Assembly (NCBI GenBank): GCA_910587555.1
Contig: CAJULV010000009.1
Coordinates: 10,610-74,609 of the forward strand
Source: an uncultured Acetatifactor sp.
GTDB lineage: Bacteria; Bacillota; Clostridia; Lachnospirales; Lachnospiraceae
DNA: 64,000 nucleotides
Reading direction: 5' to 3'
The notes beneath the pieces were generated by a model. It saw only the letters and a list, made by a program, of their open reading frames with translations, did not search any database and had not been told where the DNA came from. Positions 50,764 through 58,050 of this stretch are shown piece by piece (the stretch's first letter is position 1; every line of letters begins with the position of its first letter). Made by a program: the position numbers and the translations under genes.

Positions 50764-52194
50764 ATGGACAAAATAGAAGAAATCAAACGCCAGTACCAGG
50801 AAAACCAGATCCGAATGATAGATTTTAAAATGACGGACATCGACGGCCGCTGGCGCCACATCACCATCCCTGTGGAACGCTTCGGCGCGGATACCTTTAC
50901 CTACGGCATCGGCTTCGACGGCTCCAACTACGGTTACGCCCCCATTGAAAAAAGCGACATGGTGTTCCTTCCGGATCCGGATACCGCTTATGTGGATCCC
51001 TTTGCCTCCGTGCCTACCCTGACCATGTGCGGCAATGTGTGTACCATCGGAAAAGGCGAGAACAAGCCCTTTGACCAATATCCGAAAAACGTAGCCTTAA
51101 GTGCGGTAAATTATATGAAAAACACCGGGATAGCGGACAGAATGGTCATCGGGCCTGAATTCGAATTCTACCTCTTTGACAGCGCCCGCTTTGAGGTCAC
51201 TCCCAGGCAATGCGGCTACCGCATCGACACCAGGCAGGCGGACTGGAATCACAGCCTGGACACAACGGGCAACAACGGCTATGAAGTCTCCCACAAGGGC
51301 GGCTACCATATCTCTGCCCCCCAGGACGTGGGATACGATCTGCGCAGCCGTATGTGCATGATGATGGAGGACTGGGGCATCCGCGTAAAGTACCACCACC
51401 ACGAGGTAGGCGGACCCGGCCAGATGGAGATTGAGGTTGAGCTTGCCGACATGCCCGACATGGCGGACAATACCATGATCATCAAGTACATTATCAAAAA
51501 CCTGGCGGCACAGGAAGGCAAAACCGCCACCTTCCTGCCCAAACCCATTTATCAGGAAGCGGGCAGCGGCATGCATGTACACATGCTGCTGATGAAGGAC
51601 GGACAGCCCCTGTTTTATGATGAAAACGGTTATTCGGGCTTAAGCCGGACTGCTCATTATTTCATGGGCGGGCTGCTGCGGCATATCGCCTCCCTCTGCG
51701 CTTTCACAAATCCCTCCACCAATTCCTTCAAGCGCCTGGTGCCGGGATATGAAGCGCCTGTCACTATCGGCTACGCCACCTCCAACCGCAGTGCCGTCAT
51801 CAGAATTCCCGCTTACGCCAAGTCCCCCGAGACCAAACGTTTCGAGCTGCGCAATCCCGATGCCACTGCCAATCCCTACTACGCCTACGCGGCAATCCTG
51901 ATGGCCGGGCTTGACGGCATTGAAAACCAGATTGACCCTGCCGCAAACGGCTGGGGTCCCTATGACTTCAATCTCTACACCCTCTCCGATGAGGAGCAGA
52001 AGAAAATCAAGGGCCTGCCCAAATCCCTGGGCGAGGCGCTGGATGCCCTGGAGGCCGACCATGACTATCTGACCAAAAACGGCGTCTTCCCCCAGCGGCT
52101 CATTGATATCTGGGTGGCAAGAAAACGGGCGGAGTTAAAACAGATGGAGCAGATTCCCAATCCCGCGGAATTCAAAATGTACTACGATTTGTAG
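50764..52194 (+). CDS. glnA: Glutamine synthetase, type I
   Basis: A 476-residue enzyme making glutamine from glutamate, ammonia and ATP as a dodecamer. The beta-grasp domain (FKMTDIDGRWRHITIP, FDGSNYGY) is followed by the catalytic domain. Visible there are the metal-binding Glu residues of GPEFEFYLFD, HHHEVGGPGQMEIEV, the loop SGMHVHMLL, FKRLVPGYEAPVTIGYA and RFELRNPDATANPY. No adenylylation-type KxxxLY motif is evident, as in the GSI-alpha group. ATG 50764 is chosen at the conserved N-terminus; a 32-residue upstream extension translates the repeat region and is rejected. The ribosome site is modest (AAAGG). Confidence 0.95.
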   Translation: MDKIEEIKRQYQENQIRMIDFKMTDIDGRWRHITIPVERFGADTFTYGIGFDGSNYGYAPIEKSDMVFLPDPDTAYVDPFASVPTLTMCGNVCTIGKGENKPFDQYPKNVALSAVNYMKNTGIADRMVIGPEFEFYLFDSARFEVTPRQCGYRIDTRQADWNHSLDTTGNNGYEVSHKGGYHISAPQDVGYDLRSRMCMMMEDWGIRVKYHHHEVGGPGQMEIEVELADMPDMADNTMIIKYIIKNLAAQEGKTATFLPKPIYQEAGSGMHVHMLLMKDGQPLFYDENGYSGLSRTAHYFMGGLLRHIASLCAFTNPSTNSFKRLVPGYEAPVTIGYATSNRSAVIRIPAYAKSPETKRFELRNPDATANPYYAYAAILMAGLDGIENQIDPAANGWGPYDFNLYTLSDEEQKKIKGLPKSLGEALDALEADHDYLTKNGVFPQRLIDIWVARKRAELKQMEQIPNPAEFKMYYDL

Positions 52195-52339
52195 TCATCA
52201 TCCCCTTGCCAATACCTTTCGCCTGTGTAATTTTGCGGGTTTTGGACTGGCGGAAGCGTCCCGTTCCGGCTTCCGGGCAAAAATAACCCCGAGACAGTAT
52301 ATTGGCAGAATATTTTTGAAAAAACTCTCGGGTTTCCTA

Positions 52340-52367
52340 TTGATTTTTATATCGTTTGTGCTAAAAT
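52340..52367 (+). promoter_or_regulatory. Promoter of tRNA-Ala
   Basis: TTGATT and TAAAAT are 16 bp apart with TGC before the -10, nine bases before the tRNA 5' end. A GGTATGGGGC start region fits. Confidence 0.65.
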
Positions 52368-52375
52368 AAAGGTAT

Positions 52376-52448
52376 GGGGCATTAGCGCAGTTGGGAGCGC
52401 GCAACATTCGCATTGTTGAGGCCGTGGGTTCGAATCCCATATGCTCCA
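52376..52448 (+). tRNA. tRNA-Ala, anticodon CGC
   Basis: A full cloverleaf can be drawn: acceptor GGGGCAT/ATGCTCC, D stem GCGC/GCGC, anticodon stem CAACA/TGTTG with loop TTCGCAT (anticodon CGC at 52409-52411), and T stem GTGGG/CCCAT with loop TTCGAAT. The G3-U70 wobble pair, the identity mark of tRNA-Ala, is present. The 3' CCA is not encoded. It reads the GCG codon. Confidence 0.95.
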
Positions 52449-52455
52449 TGCCGAA

Positions 52456-52502
52456 GGGCTGTCACATCATGGTTCTCCTGATCATAGATGCGGCAGCCCC
52501 TT
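52456..52502 (+). terminator. Probable terminator of tRNA-Ala
   Basis: GGGCTGTC (52456-52463) pairs with GGCAGCCC (52492-52499), one wobble pair, with a 28-nt loop, followed by CTTTGATTT. A rather long loop and broken T-tract make it moderate. Confidence 0.5.
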
Positions 52503-52530
52503 TGATTTCCAACGGCATCTTCTTCCCCGC

Positions 52531-54498
52531 TCAACGCGCCGGAATCCGCAGCACCTGCCCTATGCTCAGCATATCGCTGCTCAGCCCGTTCAGCTGTTTG
52601 ATGGCATCCACCGTAGTGTCATATCTCCTGGACAGCAGCCAGAGCGTATCGCCGGGACGCACCGTGTATTCAATATAAGGCGCGGATTGAACCGACGGTA
52701 TTTTCAGCACCTGCCCTACATTGAGCAGATTGCTGGTAAGGCCGTTCAGCTGCTTGATAACGTCCACCGTAGTCTGAAACCGCTGTGCTATCAGCCACAG
52801 ACTGTCCCCGGCGCGGACCACATATTCCCGCACACCGCTGCCGGTTCCTCCCGAACCGCCTCCCGGCTGGCCTGTTCCGGGCACATTCTGCCCTATCCCG
52901 CGATACACCTCATACAGCTTCTTCCAGGTTGCCGCGCCCACGATACCGTCTGCCAAAAGCCCCGTGGCACGTTGAAAAGCCAGCACTGCCCTCTCCGTCG
53001 CGCTCCCAAAAATGCCGTCCTGGGACGGTGCCGGAACCGTCGGATAATATTCCGAAACAACATCCAGAAGATATTGCAGCGTAATCACGTCCTGCCCCCC
53101 GGAGCCACGGCGCAGTACGGCATTGGGCGGAACTGTCCCGATTCCCAGGGTAATTCCCTCGCTGTCCAGCTCCGCCAGCCTGGTGACACCGGCATAAATA
53201 CGGGAAATCTTATACCATGTGGCCTTCCCCACGATACCGTCCGCCGCAAGCCCGAATATATTCTGGAATTTCGTCACAGCCGCCCTGGTGCTGTCCCCAA
53301 AAGTCCCCGCTGCATCCGTAATCGCGGGAATAGCCGGATAATTCCTGCGGATTCTGTTCAGCCAGCTCTGTATGGTTTCCACATTCAGTCCCGTACTGCC
53401 CACCCGCAGCGCCGTGCCCGGATAGGAAGCAGGAACATTTGCATAGGCATCCGCCTCCGTTATTTCCACGTCATCCGGATAGTAATTTCGCAGAATCTGA
53501 ATGGGCGTATATCCCCTGTCCGCCAGCGTGACCGTCCCCCATTGGGACATTCCGCGGCAGGTAACCGTCGTTCCGTTGCAGAAGGAAGTAAAATAGGGCG
53601 CGTTCTGTCCCCTCCTGCGGACATATTCATTGAAAATATCATCTGTCACCCTGCTGATGGAATCATAAATGGGCCTTCCGTATACAAAATTCTGGTCATA
53701 GGCCGTGCTGTTGGTAATATCGTAGTCATATCCGCGGCTTCTGTACCATTCTGTGAAAATCCGATTTAAAGCAAACGTAATAATGGCATAAATATTGGCT
53801 CGCAGCGACGCATCAGGCCAGGTCGGATATATTTCGCTGCTTGCCACATTTTTCACATAATCCGGAAACGATAACCGTACGTTGGAGGCATTGGAACCGG
53901 GCGCTCCCAGATGCACGGTGATGGGATTGGGTATAATTACCTGGCGCAGAATCCGTTCCCCTTCCGTGCCGGTTTCCGGCGTGTCGATATTGTCCGCTCC
54001 GCTTCCCGGTGTACTGCCGCCTCCCATGACGGCATTACTTTCTGCCCCTGACGCGGCGTTCCTCCCCATGGACACATTGCCGTCTGACGCGGCGTTCCCT
54101 TCCTGCGCCCGCGGTTCCTGCATTGCCACTGCCGGCTTCCCGATAAATAATCTCGTCTCTGCCGGACGACGCTGCCTGACCTCCATGGGCACAAGCTCCA
54201 TCGGCAGGACCGCCGTCTCTCCCTCATAGACAGGTATATGGGACACATAGAGCGTATTAAACCCGTTCCCCTGTGCAAGTACATTATAACTCCTGTAAGG
54301 TAATCCCGCATAATACGGATTCTGGGAGAATCCCTTATCCAGTGTCTCCAGCGGGACCTTCTGCGTCTCTCCGCTTTCATCTGTCATCAGGTGATAGAGA
54401 ACCTCCCCCTGCTCTCCCAAAATTCTAACATGGACGCCCTTCAGCGGAACGGCGTCATGTGCAGTCCGCACCTGTACGAGCAAATATCCGATTGCCAT
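52531..54498 (-). CDS. sleC: SleC-like spore cortex-lytic protein with two PG-binding and two LysM domains
   Basis: A 655-residue protein. An N-terminal beta domain (about 1-100) is followed by a low-complexity linker (about 105-185) and a SpoIID/SleC-like catalytic region (about 195-365). In that region FPDYVKNVASSEIYPTW, ALNRIFTEWYRSRGYDYDIT, NSTAYDQNFVYGRPIYD and MSQWG closely resemble clostridial SleC, the germination cortex-lytic transglycosylase; the Glu of SSEIY is the candidate catalytic acid. Two PG_binding_1 domains (GTFGDSTRAAVTKFQ and GIFGSATERAVLAFQ) and two C-terminal LysM domains follow. Known SleC is about 435 residues with one PG-binding domain and no LysM, so this is an enlarged form. 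No signal peptide, as in SleC. An alternative is another spore-coat peptidoglycan enzyme. Confidence 0.85.
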   Translation of the reverse strand: MAIGYLLVQVRTAHDAVPLKGVHVRILGEQGEVLYHLMTDESGETQKVPLETLDKGFSQNPYYAGLPYRSYNVLAQGNGFNTLYVSHIPVYEGETAVLPMELVPMEVRQRRPAETRLFIGKPAVAMQEPRAQEGNAASDGNVSMGRNAASGAESNAVMGGGSTPGSGADNIDTPETGTEGERILRQVIIPNPITVHLGAPGSNASNVRLSFPDYVKNVASSEIYPTWPDASLRANIYAIITFALNRIFTEWYRSRGYDYDITNSTAYDQNFVYGRPIYDSISRVTDDIFNEYVRRRGQNAPYFTSFCNGTTVTCRGMSQWGTVTLADRGYTPIQILRNYYPDDVEITEADAYANVPASYPGTALRVGSTGLNVETIQSWLNRIRRNYPAIPAITDAAGTFGDSTRAAVTKFQNIFGLAADGIVGKATWYKISRIYAGVTRLAELDSEGITLGIGTVPPNAVLRRGSGGQDVITLQYLLDVVSEYYPTVPAPSQDGIFGSATERAVLAFQRATGLLADGIVGAATWKKLYEVYRGIGQNVPGTGQPGGGSGGTGSGVREYVVRAGDSLWLIAQRFQTTVDVIKQLNGLTSNLLNVGQVLKIPSVQSAPYIEYTVRPGDTLWLLSRRYDTTVDAIKQLNGLSSDMLSIGQVLRIPAR

Positions 54499-54591
54499 AG
54501 CCGGTATTCTCCGTTCTTCTCTCAACTACAGGATATGAAGCTTTGAAAGCAATCGTTACACCTATGCGAAAATATTTTGCTGAGAATCCGG

Positions 54592-54620
54592 TTGCGCCGA
54601 CCTCCATTCTACAGTACAAT
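54592..54620 (+). promoter_or_regulatory. Probable promoter of the flavoprotein gene
   Basis: TTGCGC and TACAAT are 17 bp apart, 20 bp before the ATG at 54641; AGAGGAGG follows as ribosome site. Confidence 0.6.
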
Positions 54621-54640
54621 AGGGAAGAGGAGGTTATATC

Positions 54641-55231
54641 ATGAAAGTATTAATGATCAACGGAAGTCCCCGTGTGGGCGGCAACACTTCTATCGCCCTT
54701 GGGGAAATGGCAAAAATCTTTGCAGAAGAACAGATTGAAACGGAAACCATCCAGATAGGCGGCAGGGATATCCGGGGCTGTATCGCCTGCGGCAGGTGCG
54801 GCCAGCTGGGAAAATGCGTCTTCGACGATATGGTAAATGAAATCGCCCCGAAATTTCAGGAATGCGACGGACTCGTGGTGGGCAGTCCCGTATACTACGC
54901 TTCCGCCAATGCCACTTTGACAGCCTTTCTTACACGGCTTTTCTACAGCACCCATTTCGATAAGACCATGAAGGTCGGGACCTGTGTTGTCGCCGCAAGG
55001 AGAGGCGGGCTGTCCTCCGCCTTTGACGGGCTGAACAAATTCTTCACCATAAGCGGCATGCCTGTGGCTTCCAGCCGATACTGGAACAGCATCCATGGCA
55101 GAGAACCCGGACAGGCTGCACAGGATGCGGAAGGGCTTCTGACCATGCGTACCCTGGCAAGGAATATGTCCTTTCTCATGAAGAGCATCGCCCTGGGAAA
55201 GGAAACCTACGGGCTGCCCGTGAAGGAATAA
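54641..55231 (+). CDS. Flavodoxin-like NAD(P)H/FMN reductase, cysteine-rich
   Basis: A 196-residue flavodoxin-fold protein of the NADPH-dependent FMN reductase / iron-sulfur flavoprotein group. The phosphate-binding loop is INGSPRVGGNTS (residues 6-17). Four cysteines in GCIACGRCGQLGKC (about residues 46-59) could bind an Fe-S cluster or act as redox thiols. VGSPVYYASANATL contacts the flavin. It likely carries electrons between NAD(P)H and a quinone or other acceptor. Single gene with its own promoter. Confidence 0.9.
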   Translation: MKVLMINGSPRVGGNTSIALGEMAKIFAEEQIETETIQIGGRDIRGCIACGRCGQLGKCVFDDMVNEIAPKFQECDGLVVGSPVYYASANATLTAFLTRLFYSTHFDKTMKVGTCVVAARRGGLSSAFDGLNKFFTISGMPVASSRYWNSIHGREPGQAAQDAEGLLTMRTLARNMSFLMKSIALGKETYGLPVKE

Positions 55232-55423
55232 CGGTACCGGCATCCAAATATAACATTATACCAACACTTCATACCTTCCATATCATAAATTCCGGCATTT
55301 TTCCGATATATATAATAACCGTATCTTTCCGGCACAGGTTCTGCCGAAACCTGGCCGGCTGTCTCCAGAGAACTGCTTCAGCTGCAGTACCTGCGTAAAA
55401 TCTCGGTAAAGGAGGACAATGCC

Positions 55424-56128
55424 ATGGACAGCAACATGATAAATGCCGGCTATGCCCGCGGGACCGGTTATGACAATTCGCCGAACCCTTCCGTGAATTC
55501 CAGTGAAAAAACAGAAAGCAGCTTTGCGGACTTGATATCGGAAAAGTACCTGTTCTCCACAAAGGACATGACGCTGTCGGAATACAAATTATATTTTCAC
55601 GAAAAAATGAATTCCCTGTATACGCATCCCTCCCAGAAACACCTCTACTGGTTCGTGGATATCACGGATGCCGCATACAGGCGAATGCAGAATGACCCTG
55701 CCTACGAACAGCGGGTCCTGAACTTCCTGGCCCAGGCGAAATCCACCAATTACGGAAGGCATGCCCCCCGATTCGCCTTGATCCACATTGATGATACCTG
55801 GGAAAAATGCTATGAGTTCACCTATGGCACACAGGATGACGAACGCGCAAGACGCGCCGCCCGAAAACGGCGCCTGGAGGCGGAGCGCGCCAAAAAGGCA
55901 AGACGAAAAAAGCTCCTGAAAGAATATCTGAAGAAGAAAGCACAGGCCAAGCGGCTCCAGGATAAACTCCTGAATCAGCGGATTTCAAATCAGAGGCTGG
56001 AACACGCCCGTCTCCTGAAGTCCTGGAACGAAGACCGCCGGCGGATACAGGCCTCCCATGCCTACGAGGCAAACCTCTTCATGCTGAACCGGCGGGCACT
56101 GCAGCTGGAATCCGAACCGCCCCAATAA
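55424..56128 (+). CDS. Unknown protein with basic coiled-coil C-terminus
   Basis: A 234-residue soluble protein. After a disordered N-terminus (about 1-35) a conserved-looking domain follows (ADLISEKYLFSTKDMTLSEYK to IHIDDTWEKCYEF, about 35-140). The remaining third is a strongly basic Arg/Lys/Ala helix (RARRAARKRRLEAERAKKAR), probably a coiled coil that may bind nucleic acid. AAGGAGG is well placed. I do not recognise the family; the upstream 190 bp show no clear promoter. Confidence 0.78.
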   Translation: MDSNMINAGYARGTGYDNSPNPSVNSSEKTESSFADLISEKYLFSTKDMTLSEYKLYFHEKMNSLYTHPSQKHLYWFVDITDAAYRRMQNDPAYEQRVLNFLAQAKSTNYGRHAPRFALIHIDDTWEKCYEFTYGTQDDERARRAARKRRLEAERAKKARRKKLLKEYLKKKAQAKRLQDKLLNQRISNQRLEHARLLKSWNEDRRRIQASHAYEANLFMLNRRALQLESEPPQ

Positions 56129-56376
56129 ACCGGCGCAGCATCGCCATTACCCCGAAGATACCGTATCCGCTTCCGTCTTTTATTTCCGTGAATGCATGTG
56201 CTTCCTATCGTTTTCTGCCCGCTCGACAGATATGCCTGCCTAATGACAGCTCGCCCACAAGTATATCTGACCACGGAGCCTGTCCACGCATATCTGTCTA
56301 CGGGCCACGGCGTCTGTCCACGCCGCGTTGTCAGGGTCGACGCCTTTGCCCGGGAATCCCCGCAAAGGGCCGGATT

Positions 56377-57480
56377 TCATCCCTTCCCAAGGCTCCACAG
56401 ATTCCTGATCTGATACTGCAGTTCCTCATAACTCCAGGTTTTTCCGCTGGTACTCCTGCGGTTGGGGTCGTTTACCAGGAAGCCGTCTTCGTCATAGCCT
56501 CTGATAAGAATGAAATGTCCTGTGGTGGTAAAATCTCCGGGACGCATACTGCATACAATCAGATTACCGCTATCAAGCGTGTTTTTCATCATTTTTTCAT
56601 CCAGCGGAAGTTCTGTGCCCTCCAGTCCCAGCCTGGCCGCCCCTTCCGTCCAAAGGCTCCAGCTGGTTCCCTGTTCCGTATAAAAACCGTTGTCATATGC
56701 AAAATCCGCCATATTCCTGGGCGTCATGTCCGTATCTTCCGTAAAATACAGATACGCCATCTCCATACACAGAGGACCGCACCCGGCAAGGCCTATCATT
56801 TCCCTGCCGTACGAATCATATCCCCATCGCCTGTCCCACTGCATCAATAGCGGTACTTCCCCGCTGACGAAATCTTCCGTCAGGTCAATGGGCCTGCCCA
56901 TATATTCCTCTCTGTCCGGGTAACTCCGTACATACTCCAGCGTCTCTTCATTTTTTTTCAGAAGTTCATTCAGTATTTCTGCCGCTTCCCCAAAATCCGA
57001 AGTCCCGGTTTCCACAGACTGCAATACATCGTATCCCGCCGCACCCGCACTCCCCTGCGCCTGCGGTGTATTCAGGCTTCCGGAAAACGCACGCAGTCCC
57101 TCATTAACCGTAACTGCCATCCACATACACAGGGCAAGCCCAACCACCCCCAGAAATAAATGCTTTCCCCTCTGCCGCCTGCGCCTTCCGGCCTTCTCCC
57201 CGGCGCGAATCCGCCCTCCCTGCTCCCGGCTGCCTCTGCAGTACCGTGCATCGATCCCCGTCTCCCGTTCTCTCTGTCCACGGCTTCCGCCATTACGGGC
57301 TTCGATCTGCCTCCGGTCCCTTCCTACGCTCCGGCCTTCGATCTGCCTCCGATCCCTTCCTCCGGTCCGGCCTTCGATCTGCCTCCGGTCCCTTCCCTGA
57401 TACCGGTCTTCAAACCACATCTGTGTATTTTGCTGTCCCCGGCTGCTTGTCCGCGCCCGACTGACCTGATTTCCAACCAT
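56377..57480 (-). CDS. Membrane-anchored C39-like cysteine peptidase with N-terminal Arg-rich repeats
   Basis: A 367-residue protein. Residues about 27-62 hold three 12-residue repeats of the form GRDRRQIEGRxx, followed by more Arg/Gly-rich sequence, then one membrane helix (about 107-127, HLFLGVVGLALCMWMAVTV). The outer part ends in a C39-type peptidase domain (about 205-367) with Cys in GLAGCGPLCM, His in TTTGHFILI and the Asn/Asp in VNDPNRR. Such domains cleave peptides or act in the cell wall. The long basic cytoplasmic repeat tail is unusual. Start supported by GGAGG. The 248 bp after it hold nothing recognised. Confidence 0.85.
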   Translation of the reverse strand: MVGNQVSRARTSSRGQQNTQMWFEDRYQGRDRRQIEGRTGGRDRRQIEGRSVGRDRRQIEARNGGSRGQRERETGIDARYCRGSREQGGRIRAGEKAGRRRRQRGKHLFLGVVGLALCMWMAVTVNEGLRAFSGSLNTPQAQGSAGAAGYDVLQSVETGTSDFGEAAEILNELLKKNEETLEYVRSYPDREEYMGRPIDLTEDFVSGEVPLLMQWDRRWGYDSYGREMIGLAGCGPLCMEMAYLYFTEDTDMTPRNMADFAYDNGFYTEQGTSWSLWTEGAARLGLEGTELPLDEKMMKNTLDSGNLIVCSMRPGDFTTTGHFILIRGYDEDGFLVNDPNRRSTSGKTWSYEELQYQIRNLWSLGKG

Positions 57481-57592
57481 CTCCTGCCCTCCTGTCTTTT
57501 TCTTTATTATAAAGGCAGCAGGAGTCCCGGATTTTATGATTCTATTGAAAAAATCCTAAGATTTAGTAAATTTATCAGAAATGACGGAATCC

Positions 57593-57793
57593 TTATACCC
57601 CAGGATCTCCGTGTATCCCTGTCAACCGTTCCACATCCATCTTCCCACTGTCGCGAAACAGCAGATATCCGGTTCCGTTATAATACTCATACCCGGAAAT
57701 TTCCCGTTGTCTCTCCCTTTTTCCGTCCTCTTCCGGCACATTTATTTTCGCACCGATGGGATATTGCTGCACCATCTCCAAAAAAGATATCAT
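57593..57793 (-). CDS. Small protein of unknown function
   Basis: A 66-residue soluble protein (MISFLEMVQQYPIGAKINV, later YEYYNGTGYLLFRDSGKM) with balanced composition that looks like a real small beta-rich protein. It lies upstream of the C39 gene on the same strand, separated by 112 bp. The ribosome site (GAGG, 13 bases away) is poor. No family recognised. Confidence 0.5.
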   Translation of the reverse strand: MISFLEMVQQYPIGAKINVPEEDGKRERQREISGYEYYNGTGYLLFRDSGKMDVERLTGIHGDPGV

Positions 57794-57979
57794 TTTTCCG
57801 GCCTGTCCTCACATAATTTTTCTATTCTACAGAATTTCCGATTTCGGAATTTTTATACAGTTTCCCATGGGCAGGCCGCTTTCCCCCGCCCAAAGCGCCG
57901 GAAGGTCAGGGGAGCCGCCTGGTCCGTCACGGAAATACAAAAACCACAAAAGAAACAGGACAACTTGTCACGGATTATT

Positions 57980-58008
57980 TTGACTTTACGCGCCAAAAAT
58001 GCTATAGT
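57980..58008 (+). promoter_or_regulatory. Promoter of the hybrid kinase gene
   Basis: TTGACT (57980-57985) and TATAGT (58003-58008) are 17 bp apart; a further TATAAT follows ten bases on. About 43 bp before the ATG at 58051. Confidence 0.72.
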
Positions 58009-58050
58009 ATATGGTATAATGTTTATTGCATTTCGAAGGTGAACGTAGTT

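Noticed and set aside
52198..52449. Minus-strand open frame beginning MEHMGFEPTASTMRM
   Set aside because: It is the reverse complement of the tRNA-Ala gene, a well-known source of spurious protein predictions.
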